Shown one piece after another: positions 1 through 8,433 of a stretch of DNA of 64,000 nt (positions are counted from its first letter, which is position 1; every line of letters begins with the position of its first letter). Location: contig CP121336.1 in the NCBI GenBank assembly GCA_043553855.1, positions 310,001 through 374,000 on the forward strand. The letters run 5' to 3'. A program made the translations under genes and the position numbers. Source of the stretch: JAUIAS01 sp030425395. Lineage in GTDB: Bacteria; Pseudomonadota; Alphaproteobacteria; Rhodobacterales; Rhodobacteraceae. A model generated the notes under the pieces. That model was not told the DNA's origin. It did not search any database and saw nothing but the letters and a program-made list of their open reading frames with translations.

Positions 1-49
1 CGTGGGGCTGGTCAATGACGGGCCGGTCACCATCTGGATGGAACAATGA
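1..49 (+). CDS. dtd: D-aminoacyl-tRNA deacylase, C-terminal end only (partial)
   Basis: The first bases, read from position 2, encode VGLVNDGPVTIWMEQ and then a stop. This matches the conserved Dtd C-terminus, which in E. coli reads SLVNDGPVTFWL. Dtd removes D-amino acids mischarged onto tRNA in the cytoplasm. Only about 15 residues are inside the window. The stop overlaps the start of the glycerate kinase gene (ATGA arrangement), so the two are probably co-transcribed. Confidence 0.85.
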   Translation, partial: VGLVNDGPVTIWMEQ

Positions 50-1140
50 ACCTGCGCGACAAAGCTCTTGATATCTGGCGCGCCGGGGTGGCGGCCGTTG
101 ACGGTTATGCCGCAACCGCGCGCGCCTTGCCGCCCCAAGCCCCGGACAGGATCCTCGCCGTGGGCAAGGCCGCGGGCCATATGGCCCGGGCGGCGCTGGA
201 TCGGTATGGCGATATTCCCTGCATCGTGGTGACCAAAGATGGTCATGCCGGGGACCTTCCGGCTCATGTCACCTTGATCGAGGCCGCACACCCGGTTCCC
301 GACGCGCGCAGCCTGTCGGGCGGGCGCGCGCTGCGCGGCGCGGTCGAAGGAATGGGCGCCGGGACGCGCTTGTTGCTTCTGGTTTCCGGCGGGGCCTCGG
401 CGCTGGCCGAAGATCCGGTGGACGGCGAAACACTCGACAGCCTCGCCGCGCTCAATCGCGCGCTGCTGGCTTCGGGCCTTGATATCGGCGAAATGAATGT
501 CCGGCGGCGCGTCATGTCGCGGATCAAGGGCGGCGGGCTTCTGTCGCGCTTTGGCGGGGCGCGGGTGGATGTGCTGGCCATATCAGACGTGCCCCGCGAT
601 GATATCGCGGTGATCGGGTCGGGTATTGGAGCCGCGCCAGAGGACGCGCAGTTTGCCTACCACTGCGATATCGTTGCCTCAAACGCCATCGCCCGCGACG
701 CCGCCGTCGCGGCGGCCGGGGATCTCACCGTATTGTGCAACAACGATGGGCTGCACGGGGATGCCACACGGATCGCAGGCGAACTTGGCCCCCGAATCGC
801 AGCCATGGAACCCGGCGTCATGGTCGTCGGCGGAGAGCCGACCGTCGTCCTTCCTGATGCCCCCGGTGAAGGCGGACGCAACCAGATGCTGGCGCTGGCG
901 CTGTCGGAATACATCGTTGGACGTGACGATATCGTGATCGTCGTCGGCGGCACCGACGGCAGCGACGGGCCAACAGATGCAGCCGGCGGCGTGGTGGATG
1001 GCACCACATGGACACAAGGTGCGGCGGCGGCATTGGCGCGTGCCGACAGCGGCCCCTTTCTCCAAGCGCGGGGCGCGCGATTGGTAACCGGCCCCACCGG
1101 AACCAATGTCATGGATCTGGCTATCGCGCTGCGTGCTTGA
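46..1140 (+). CDS. Glycerate 2-kinase (DUF4147/MOFRL family)
   Basis: This 364-residue cytoplasmic protein belongs to the MOFRL-type glycerate kinases, which phosphorylate D-glycerate to 2-phosphoglycerate using ATP. These genes are often mislabelled hydroxypyruvate reductase. The N-terminal DUF4147 domain shows VGKAAGHMA, VSGGASAL, RIKGGGLL and LAISDVPRDD. The C-terminal MOFRL part shows GGEPTVVLP, GGRNQMLALAL and GTDGSDGPTDAAGG. The protein is somewhat shorter than the usual 400-420 residues because several loops are trimmed, but all conserved blocks are present. The start codon overlaps the dtd stop, which fixes the start. Its physiological role is probably serine/glyoxylate or glycerate assimilation; the family is clear but the substrate was not tested. 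Confidence 0.88.
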   Translation: MNLRDKALDIWRAGVAAVDGYAATARALPPQAPDRILAVGKAAGHMARAALDRYGDIPCIVVTKDGHAGDLPAHVTLIEAAHPVPDARSLSGGRALRGAVEGMGAGTRLLLLVSGGASALAEDPVDGETLDSLAALNRALLASGLDIGEMNVRRRVMSRIKGGGLLSRFGGARVDVLAISDVPRDDIAVIGSGIGAAPEDAQFAYHCDIVASNAIARDAAVAAAGDLTVLCNNDGLHGDATRIAGELGPRIAAMEPGVMVVGGEPTVVLPDAPGEGGRNQMLALALSEYIVGRDDIVIVVGGTDGSDGPTDAAGGVVDGTTWTQGAAAALARADSGPFLQARGARLVTGPTGTNVMDLAIALRA

Positions 1141-1172
1141 CATGGTGCCAGTGCCGCGCCGACAGTCGCGCC

Positions 1173-3149
1173 ATGACACATGTACCCAACACCCTCCGCC
1201 AGATCGAAGACCTGCCCGACGTGGGCATCACCCTGTCCGACGGCACCCGCCTTTCGGCGCGCGTCTGGCGCCCCGTGGACGCGGGCGACGATCCCGTCCC
1301 GGCGATTCTGGAATACCTGCCCTATCGCAAGCGTGACGGAACCGCCGCCCGAGATGCCCTGACGCATCCCTATTTTGCGGCGCGTGGCTATGCCTGTATC
1401 CGGGTCGACATGCGCGGCAACGGCGACAGCGAAGGGCTGATGGACGACGAATACAGCGCACAGGAACTGGCCGATGGGGTCGAGGTGATCAACTGGCTGG
1501 CCGCGCAGCCCTGGTGCACCGGCAAGGTGGGCATGATGGGGATCAGCTGGGGCGGGTTCAACGGATTGCAGATCGCAGCCCTTGGCCCAGATCCGCTCAA
1601 GGCGGTGATCACCTTGTGTTCAACCGTCGACCGTTATGCTGATGATATCCATTACAAGGGCGGGTGCCTGCTGAATGAAAACCTCGGCTGGGGCGCAACA
1701 ATGTGGGCCTATTCCTCGCGTCCGCCCGATCCGGCCCTGCGCGACAAATGGCACGAAATGTGGCTTGAACGCCTCGAGGCCGAACCTTACCTTCCCGCGC
1801 TCTGGTTGCGCCACCAGCGCCGCGATGCCTATTGGGAACACGGGTCGGTGTGCGAGGATTACAGCAAGCTGTCGGCAAAGGTTCTGGCCATTGGCGGTTG
1901 GGGGGACGCCTATAAGAATACCGTGCCCCGGATCGTGGCTGACCTGCCCGGATCAAAGGGTATCCTTGGCCCATGGGTTCACAAATACCCACATTTCGCA
2001 GTGCCCGAGCCGCGCATCGGGTTCCTGCAAGAGGCGCTGCGCTGGTGGGACAGGTGGCTCAAGGATGTGGACAACGGAGCCGAGGACGATCCGGCGTTGC
2101 GCACATATCTGATGGACGGGGTGCGCCCCGCGACATGGTACGACCGCCGCGAAGGGCTTTGGCAGGCCGATCCGGTGGCGGAACCGGCCGCTTTTCACCT
2201 GACGGACGCGGGACTGTCGCACGATGATGGCCCGCTGGATTGTCTTGTTGCCTCACCGCAGGATTGCGGCATGGATGGCGGAGAATACTGTGCCATCTGG
2301 CTGGGCCCGGAAATGCCCGGCGATCAGCGCCGCGACGACGCCTTGTCAGCCTGTTTCGACAGCGCACCGCTGAGCGAAGACATGGACATCAGCGGCGCGC
2401 CCCGGATCACGCTGACCCTGACGAGCGACCGGCCCGCCGCGCAGATCGCGGTGCGGCTTTGCCATGTTCACGGCGATGGAGCCTCGACGCGGATCACCTA
2501 TGGGGTGCTCAACCTGTGCCACCGCAACAGCCATGCCGATCCAGCCCCCCTGCCCGTTGGAGAACCTGTCACCGTAACGCTGGATCTTGACCACATCGCC
2601 TATCGTGTGCCTGCCGGGGACCGGCTGCGGGTGGCGGTGTCTTCGACCTATTGGCCGTTGATCTGGCCATCGCCGGAAAGGACCACCCTGCGTCTGGGCG
2701 ACGGCGACATCACTCTTCCCGTGGCCCCGACCGCTGGCAATGAATGGACCTTTCCCGAACCGGATTCAGCAGAGCCGTGGCAAACCCGGCAACGACGCGA
2801 CCCGGCCCATGTTCGGCGGGTCGAGCAGGACCAGCAGACCGGTCTGGTCAGTCTTGTCATCGAAGATGATTTTGGTGTGGTCGAGGACGCAGAGCACGGT
2901 TTCTTTGGTGGCACCATCGCGCGGGAACGTTGGATCATCCACCCCGACGACCCGCAAAGCGCGCGCGGAATCTGCCACTGGACCGACGAACGCGGGCGCG
3001 GGGATTGGGTGGTGCGCACCGAAACCAGATCGGAAATGTGGTCCGACGCCACCCATTTTCACCTGCACGCCAGTCTGGAGGCGTTTGAAAACGACGAACG
3101 GGTTTTTTCCAAGACTTTCAAGGACAGTATCGCGCGCGATCACCTGTGA
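1173..3149 (+). CDS. CocE/NonD family alpha/beta hydrolase
   Basis: This 658-residue protein has an N-terminal alpha/beta-hydrolase fold and a C-terminal jelly-roll domain of the X-Pro dipeptidyl-peptidase type. That layout is typical of CocE/NonD acyl hydrolases and cocaine-esterase-like enzymes. The nucleophile elbow is GISWGGFNG near residue 130, and a histidine candidate lies in GPWVHKYPHF. There is no signal peptide, so the enzyme is probably cytoplasmic. The start at 1173 gives MTHVPNTLRQIEDL; the frame stays open further upstream, but that stretch lies inside the kinase gene. It is followed after 159 bp by a peptide-type ABC importer, so it may act on an imported acylated or peptide-like compound. 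That link is inference. Confidence 0.85.
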   Translation: MTHVPNTLRQIEDLPDVGITLSDGTRLSARVWRPVDAGDDPVPAILEYLPYRKRDGTAARDALTHPYFAARGYACIRVDMRGNGDSEGLMDDEYSAQELADGVEVINWLAAQPWCTGKVGMMGISWGGFNGLQIAALGPDPLKAVITLCSTVDRYADDIHYKGGCLLNENLGWGATMWAYSSRPPDPALRDKWHEMWLERLEAEPYLPALWLRHQRRDAYWEHGSVCEDYSKLSAKVLAIGGWGDAYKNTVPRIVADLPGSKGILGPWVHKYPHFAVPEPRIGFLQEALRWWDRWLKDVDNGAEDDPALRTYLMDGVRPATWYDRREGLWQADPVAEPAAFHLTDAGLSHDDGPLDCLVASPQDCGMDGGEYCAIWLGPEMPGDQRRDDALSACFDSAPLSEDMDISGAPRITLTLTSDRPAAQIAVRLCHVHGDGASTRITYGVLNLCHRNSHADPAPLPVGEPVTVTLDLDHIAYRVPAGDRLRVAVSSTYWPLIWPSPERTTLRLGDGDITLPVAPTAGNEWTFPEPDSAEPWQTRQRRDPAHVRRVEQDQQTGLVSLVIEDDFGVVEDAEHGFFGGTIARERWIIHPDDPQSARGICHWTDERGRGDWVVRTETRSEMWSDATHFHLHASLEAFENDERVFSKTFKDSIARDHL

Positions 3150-3308
3150 ACACAGCCGCCCGGCCAAAGCTCTTCGCCCCTTGGGCGCGGGCTCGGGCGC
3201 AGTTCGGGGGCATTAACACTTGCGACCCGGTGTCAAATGCGCAACCATTAACTCACCAATCAACAAAACCGCGAACCATACGCGGTGGGACCACTACGGG
3301 AGAATTCA

Positions 3309-4889
3309 ATGAGAGATCAACTGAACTACTATGCCGCCCGCGTGAGCGCCGGCCTGATGAGCCGTCGCGAGTTCATGGGACGTGCCGCCGCTCTGGGTAT
3401 GACTGCGGCCCTTGCCAACACCATGCTATCCAGTGCCGTGCGTGCTGCAGGCCCGCAAAAGGGCGGCACCATCCGCGTCGGTATTCAGGGTGGTGGTTCG
3501 GGCGATAGCCTCGATCCGGCGGTTGCGGCCAACTCAACCATGACAATTATCCTGCGGATGTGGGGCGAACCTCTGGTCGAACTCGCCGCTGGCGGCGGTC
3601 TGGACGGCAAAGTGGCCGAAAGCTGGCGGTCCTCGCCTGATGCGCGCATCTGGACCTTCAAGGTGCGTCAGGGCATGACCTTCTCGAATGGCAAGCCGGT
3701 AACAGCCGAAGATGTTCTCGCCACGATTGAACGCCACTCCGGCGAAGACACCAAGTCCGGCGCGCTGGGACTTTTGCGCGACATCAAGTCGATGAGCGTG
3801 GACGGCGATGAATTCACGTTGGAGCTGGGTTCGGCGAACGCTGACTTGCCCTACCTGATGGCGGATTACCACCTGATCATCCAGCCCAATGGTGGCAAGG
3901 ACGATCCCACCGCGTGCATCGGCACCGGGCCTTACGTGCTCAAGTCCGCCGACATGGGCGTGCGCCTTGTGTTCGAGCGTAATGACAACCATTGGAACGG
4001 CGACGGCCACGCCTCGACCATCGAACTGATCGTGATCAACGATGATACCGCGCGTGTCGCGGCACTTCAGTCCGGTCAGGTCGATATGGTCGATCGTATC
4101 CCGCCACGCACGGCCGGATTGGTCGACCGCGCGCCCAACATTACCGTGCGCAAGACCAGCGGCCCGGGTCACTATGTGTTTATCGCGCACACCAACACCG
4201 AACCGTTCAGCAATCCAGATGCCATGATGGCGCTGAAATACGGCATGAACCGTCAGGAAATGGTCGACAAGATCCTGTTCGGCTATGGCTCGGTGGGCAA
4301 CGACACGCCGATCAACGCGGCCTATCCTCTCTATACCGAACTGCCGCAGCGGCAATACGATCCCGACAAGGCCGCCTTCCATTGGAAAAAATCCGGACTG
4401 GACCAGCCCGTATTGCTGCGCACCTCGGACAACTCCTTCCCGGGGGCACCAGATGCCGCAGCCCTGTTCCAGCAGAGCTGTAACGCGGCAGGCATCCCGG
4501 TTGAAATCAAGCGCGAACCGAACGATGGCTATTGGTCCGAAGTCTGGAACAAGCAGCCCTTCTGCACCAGCTACTGGGGTGGGCGTCCGACACAGGACCA
4601 GATGTATTCCACAGCCTATCTTTCCACGGCCGACTGGAACGACACACGGTTCAACAACGCCGAGTTTGACAAGCTGCTGGTTGCCGCGCGTGCCGAACTT
4701 GACGAAGGCAAGCGCAAGCAGATGTATGCCGACATGGGCATGATCCTGCACAACACCGGCGGCCTGATCTGCCCGATGTTCAACGATTTCCTCGACGCAA
4801 CGAGCGACCGTGTCGCAGGCTGGGATGAATCGGCGGGCTTTGGCCTGATGAACTTCTACGCGCCCATCCATATGTGGGTTGCCGGCTGA
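3309..4889 (+). CDS. ABC transporter substrate-binding protein, peptide/opine type (SBP family 5)
   Basis: This 526-residue periplasmic protein of the DppA/OppA family captures the ligand for the permeases encoded directly downstream. The N-terminus carries a twin-arginine-like signal (SRREFMGRAAALGM, then a hydrophobic stretch ending AVRAA), so export is probably by Tat. Family blocks visible include GGTIRVGIQGGG, PDARIWTFKVRQGMTFSNG and GTGPYVLKS. I chose the start at 3309, preceded by GGGAGAA, over an in-frame ATG at 3285 because it puts the Tat motif at the usual distance. The 159-bp gap upstream probably holds the promoter of the transport operon. The ligand is unknown; oligopeptides or opine-like compounds are possible. 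Confidence 0.92.
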   Translation: MRDQLNYYAARVSAGLMSRREFMGRAAALGMTAALANTMLSSAVRAAGPQKGGTIRVGIQGGGSGDSLDPAVAANSTMTIILRMWGEPLVELAAGGGLDGKVAESWRSSPDARIWTFKVRQGMTFSNGKPVTAEDVLATIERHSGEDTKSGALGLLRDIKSMSVDGDEFTLELGSANADLPYLMADYHLIIQPNGGKDDPTACIGTGPYVLKSADMGVRLVFERNDNHWNGDGHASTIELIVINDDTARVAALQSGQVDMVDRIPPRTAGLVDRAPNITVRKTSGPGHYVFIAHTNTEPFSNPDAMMALKYGMNRQEMVDKILFGYGSVGNDTPINAAYPLYTELPQRQYDPDKAAFHWKKSGLDQPVLLRTSDNSFPGAPDAAALFQQSCNAAGIPVEIKREPNDGYWSEVWNKQPFCTSYWGGRPTQDQMYSTAYLSTADWNDTRFNNAEFDKLLVAARAELDEGKRKQMYADMGMILHNTGGLICPMFNDFLDATSDRVAGWDESAGFGLMNFYAPIHMWVAG

Positions 4890-4890
4890 T

Positions 4891-5847
4891 ATGGGGCCGA
4901 CAATGACCTTGGTTGCCCAGCGCCTTGCGCTGGGCATCCTGTTGCTTTTCCTCGTCTCGATCCTGATTTTTGTGGGAACATTGATCCTGCCCGGGGACGT
5001 GGCGCAATCCATTCTGGGGCAATCCGCGACCCCCGAGGCGCTGGCCAACCTGCGTGCTGAGCTGGGTTTGAACGAACCCGCCGTGACGCGCTATTTCGAT
5101 TGGTTGGGCGGCGTTCTGACCGGCGATCTTGGCACCGCGCTGACCAATGGCAGAGATATTGCCGAAGCCATGGGCACACGCCTGTCACGCACCTTGTTCC
5201 TGGCCTTCTGGGCTGCTGTTGTTGCCGTGCCGCTGGCCATTTTCCTGGGCCTTTTGGCGGTGCGCTATCGCGACCGCTGGCCCGACAAGCTGATTTCGGC
5301 AATCACACTCAGCACGATTTCGATCCCCGAATTCCTGATCGGCTATGTGCTGATGTATTTCGTGGGTGTTAAGCTGGGCTGGGCCCCGACCGTTGCCAAC
5401 ATCCACGACGGAATGAGCCTTGGGCAAAAACTGCACACCATCGCCCTGCCGGTGGCCGTTCTGACGCTGGTGGTTCTGGCGCACATGATGCGCATGACCC
5501 GCGCCGCGATCCTGAACGTGATGCAATCGGCCTATATCGAAACGGCCGAGCTTAAAGGCCTGCCAATGTTCCAGATCATCTGGAAACACGCCTTTCCCAA
5601 TTCGATCGCACCCGTGGTCAACGTCGTCATGCTGAACCTTGCCTATCTGGTGGTTGGCGTCGTCGTGGTCGAGGTGGTGTTCACCTATCCCGGCATGGGG
5701 CAATATCTTGTGGACCATGTGTCCAAGCGTGACCTGCCTGTGGTGCAAGCCTGCGGTCTGGTCTTTGCCGCCGTCTATATCGGCCTGAACATGATCGCCG
5801 ATATCGTGTCGATCCTCGCCAATCCGAGATTGAGGCACCCGAAATGA
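4891..5847 (+). CDS. ABC transporter permease, DppB/OppB type
   Basis: This inner-membrane permease of about 318 residues is the first of the pair forming the channel. The N-terminal helix (ALGILLLFLVSILIFVGT) is followed by the family motif LPGDVAQSILG and by the domain AELGLNEPAVTRYFDWLGGVLTGDLG. The EAA-type cytoplasmic loop TAELKGLPMFQIIWKHAFPN contacts the ATPase. About six membrane segments are visible. The gene begins one base after the binding-protein stop. An internal ATG at 4903 (MTLVAQRL) is an equally credible start. Confidence 0.92.
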   Translation: MGPTMTLVAQRLALGILLLFLVSILIFVGTLILPGDVAQSILGQSATPEALANLRAELGLNEPAVTRYFDWLGGVLTGDLGTALTNGRDIAEAMGTRLSRTLFLAFWAAVVAVPLAIFLGLLAVRYRDRWPDKLISAITLSTISIPEFLIGYVLMYFVGVKLGWAPTVANIHDGMSLGQKLHTIALPVAVLTLVVLAHMMRMTRAAILNVMQSAYIETAELKGLPMFQIIWKHAFPNSIAPVVNVVMLNLAYLVVGVVVVEVVFTYPGMGQYLVDHVSKRDLPVVQACGLVFAAVYIGLNMIADIVSILANPRLRHPK

Positions 5848-6662
5848 TCAAGAATATACCTTTTGCAGCCGCAATAGGGCTGTTCTTTACCTCGCTCTAT
5901 TTCCTTGCAGCGATTTTTGCGCCGGTCATTGCCCCCTACGGCATGGCCGAGGTCGTTGGCGGCGTCTGGGAGCCCGCAAGCGCGGATCACCTTCTGGGCA
6001 CGGACAACATCGGGCGCGATCTGCTGACGCGGATGATCTATGGCGGTCAAACCACGATCTTTATCGCCACCATGGCCACGTTCATCAGCTTTACCACGGG
6101 ATCGGTTCTGGGCTTTCTGGCCGCCGTTCTGGGCGGCTGGGCGGATCAAGCGTTAAGCCGTTTTGTCGATCTGGTGATGTCAATTCCGTCGCTGATCCTT
6201 GCTCTGGTGATCCTGTCGGTCATGCCCGTCACCGTCCCGGTTCTGGTGCTTGTGATGGGGTTGCTGGACAGCACGCGGGTGTTCCGCCTTGCGCGCGCAG
6301 TCGCGGTGGATATCAACGTGATGGACTATGTCGAAGCCGCCAAACTGCGCGGCGAGGGTCGCGTCTGGATCATCTTCCGCGAGATCCTGCCAAACGCCCT
6401 GTCGCCGTTGGTCGCTGAAATGGGCCTGCGCTTTATCTTTATGGTTCTGTTCATCTCGACCCTGTCGTTTCTGGGGCTGGGCGTTCAACCGCCGCTGGCC
6501 GACTGGGGCGGCATCGTGAAGGAAAACAAGGACGGGATCGTTTATGGCATCGGTGCCGCGCTGTATCCGGCGGTGGCAATCGCCACGCTGGCGATCAGCG
6601 TGAATCTGGTTGCCGACTGGGTCCTGAACCGCACCACATCGTTGAAAGGGGGCCGGGGATGA
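5844..6662 (+). CDS. ABC transporter permease, DppC/OppC type
   Basis: This 272-residue protein is the second permease subunit. It begins with a membrane helix and then the family motif HLLGTDNIGRDLLTRMIYGG, which marks the DppC branch. The EAA loop is visible as EAAKLRGEGRVWIIFREILPN. The C-terminus has the GLGVQPPLADWGGIV block typical of the family. It overlaps the preceding permease by 4 bp and the following ATPase gene by 4 bp, so translation is coupled through the operon. Confidence 0.92.
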   Translation: MIKNIPFAAAIGLFFTSLYFLAAIFAPVIAPYGMAEVVGGVWEPASADHLLGTDNIGRDLLTRMIYGGQTTIFIATMATFISFTTGSVLGFLAAVLGGWADQALSRFVDLVMSIPSLILALVILSVMPVTVPVLVLVMGLLDSTRVFRLARAVAVDINVMDYVEAAKLRGEGRVWIIFREILPNALSPLVAEMGLRFIFMVLFISTLSFLGLGVQPPLADWGGIVKENKDGIVYGIGAALYPAVAIATLAISVNLVADWVLNRTTSLKGGRG

Positions 6663-8296
6663 GCGAACCTCTTGTCAAGGTCCGGGGCCTTACCATCGGG
6701 GCAACCGTCTATCCGCCGGGGGAAAAGCCCCATGATATCGAAATTGTCCATGGCGTGGATTTTGATCTGGAACAGGGCAAGGTTCTTGGCCTGATCGGTG
6801 AATCCGGGGCTGGCAAATCCACCATCGGGCTGGCCACCCTTGCCTATGGCCGGGGCGGCGTGCGCATCACCGGTGGCGAAGTCTGGATCAACGGGCGCGA
6901 CATCCTCAAAACAGGTGTGCGCGATGTGCGGCGGCTTCGCGGGGGCGAAGTGACCTATGTGTCCCAATCCGCCGCCGCCAGCTTTAACCCTGCCAAGAAG
7001 ATCATGGAGCAGGTGACCGAAGCCGCGATCATTCAGGGCAAGTTTTCAAAGCGCGAGGCAGAACAGCGCGCGATCGAGCTTTTTGCCAAGCTGGGCCTGC
7101 CCGATCCCGAAACCATCGGCAACCGGTATCCGCATCAGGTATCGGGCGGTCAGTTGCAGCGCTGCATGACCGCGCTTGCCCTGTGCCCTGAACCGCAACT
7201 GGTGGTTTTCGACGAACCGACCACGGCGTTGGATGTGACCACGCAGATCGACGTTCTGGCCGCGATCAAGGATGCCATTCGCGATACCGGTGTGGCCGCT
7301 CTTTACATCACGCACGATCTGGCCGTCGTCGCACAGGTCAGCGATGACATCATGGTTTTGCGCATGGGCGACATGGTCGAATACGGCAGCGTTGATCAGA
7401 TCATCAACGCGCCGCAGGAAGACTATACCAAGGCGCTGGTGTCGGTGCGGTCCATTGACCACGCGGAAAAGCAACCCACTGCAGAACCGGTTCTGAAGGT
7501 CCAGAACATCACGGCGCGCTACAAGGGCACCCATTTCGACGTTTTGAAAGATGTGAATGTGGAGCTCTATCCCGGTCAGACACTCGCCGTGGTGGGCGAA
7601 AGCGGATCGGGAAAATCAACGCTCGCGCGTGTGATTACCGGCCTGCTGCCCCCGAGAGAGGGCGAAATCCATTTCGCCGGGCGCACCCTATCGCCTGATC
7701 TTCCGTCTCGATCGCGCGAGGATTTGCGCGAATTGCAGATGATCTACCAGATGGCAGACGTTGCGATGAACCCGCGCCAGACCGTGGGAACGATCATCGG
7801 GCGGCCTCTTGAGTTCTACTTTGGCCTCAAGGGTGAAGAAAAACAGAAACGCATCCGCGAGCTGCTGGAAGAGATCGAGATGGGCGACGGGTTCATTGAC
7901 CGTTATCCAGCCGAGCTTTCGGGGGGGCAGAAACAGCGGGTTTGCATCGCGCGGGCCCTTGCAGCCAAGCCCAAGCTGATCATCTGCGATGAGGTCACCT
8001 CGGCCTTGGATCCGCTGGTAGCAGACGGGATTCTCAAGCTGCTGCTCAATCTTCAGAAAATTGAGGATGTCGCCTACCTGTTCATCACCCATGATCTGGC
8101 CACGGTGCGCGCCATCGCCGATAGCATCGCCGTGATGTATCAGGGCAAGGTTCAGCGCTACGGTGGCAAAACCGACGTCCTGACACCGCCGTTTGATGAT
8201 TACACCGATCTGTTGCTCAGTTCGGTCCCCGAGATGAAGCTTGGCTGGCTCGAAGAGGTGATCGCCAATCGCAAGATGGAAAGCGCGGGCCACTAG
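6659..8296 (+). CDS. Fused double ATPase of the peptide-type ABC importer (DppD-DppF)
   Basis: This 545-residue cytoplasmic protein holds two ABC nucleotide-binding domains in one chain and energises the permease pair encoded just upstream. Domain 1 has Walker A GESGAGKST, signature VSGGQLQRCMTA and Walker B VVFDEPTTALD. Domain 2 starts near residue 275 with Walker A GESGSGKST, signature LSGGQKQRVCIARA and Walker B IICDEVTSALD. Both domains look catalytically complete. The start overlaps the permease stop by 4 bp. A strong terminator lies 30 bp after the stop, so this is the last gene of the unit. Confidence 0.93.
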   Translation: MSEPLVKVRGLTIGATVYPPGEKPHDIEIVHGVDFDLEQGKVLGLIGESGAGKSTIGLATLAYGRGGVRITGGEVWINGRDILKTGVRDVRRLRGGEVTYVSQSAAASFNPAKKIMEQVTEAAIIQGKFSKREAEQRAIELFAKLGLPDPETIGNRYPHQVSGGQLQRCMTALALCPEPQLVVFDEPTTALDVTTQIDVLAAIKDAIRDTGVAALYITHDLAVVAQVSDDIMVLRMGDMVEYGSVDQIINAPQEDYTKALVSVRSIDHAEKQPTAEPVLKVQNITARYKGTHFDVLKDVNVELYPGQTLAVVGESGSGKSTLARVITGLLPPREGEIHFAGRTLSPDLPSRSREDLRELQMIYQMADVAMNPRQTVGTIIGRPLEFYFGLKGEEKQKRIRELLEEIEMGDGFIDRYPAELSGGQKQRVCIARALAAKPKLIICDEVTSALDPLVADGILKLLLNLQKIEDVAYLFITHDLATVRAIADSIAVMYQGKVQRYGGKTDVLTPPFDDYTDLLLSSVPEMKLGWLEEVIANRKMESAGH

Positions 8297-8325
8297 CCCC
8301 CTTTCGTCTCTGCTACACAATCAAA

Positions 8326-8359
8326 AACGGCACTTCCCTGGGGAGGTGCCGTTTTTTTT
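8326..8359 (+). terminator. Rho-independent terminator of the ABC importer operon
   Basis: An 11-bp stem (CGGCACTTCCC with GGGAGGTGCCG, one G-T pair) with a very short loop is followed by eight T residues. It lies 30 bp after the double-ATPase stop. The T-tract runs directly into an FNR-type box that begins at 8358. Confidence 0.92.
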
Positions 8360-8399
8360 GATCTGCATCAATGTATTCAATTTTCAGAATTCGTATTTA
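8358..8399 (+). promoter_or_regulatory. FNR/FnrL-type class II promoter of the membrane-protein gene
   Basis: The sequence TTGATCTGCATCAA at 8358-8371 is a perfect match to the FNR-family consensus TTGATNNNNATCAA. A TATTTA at 8394-8399 sits where the -10 box is expected if the FNR box is centred at -41.5 of a start near 8406. This is the classical activating (class II) geometry. The gene beginning at 8434 is therefore probably switched on at low oxygen by an FnrL- or Dnr-type regulator, which is not encoded in this window. Confidence 0.8.
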
Positions 8400-8433
8400 T
8401 ATTCCCATAACGGAATACTTAAGGAGCTTTGCA

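Noticed and set aside
1008..1172. Upstream extension of the CocE-type hydrolase frame
   Set aside because: The extra residues overlap the glycerate kinase gene and are not family-like; the ATG at 1173 gives a normal N-terminus.
3534..5048. Long minus-strand frame across the ABC binding-protein gene
   Set aside because: It is opposite the clearly coding SBP and permease sequences and has no family resemblance.
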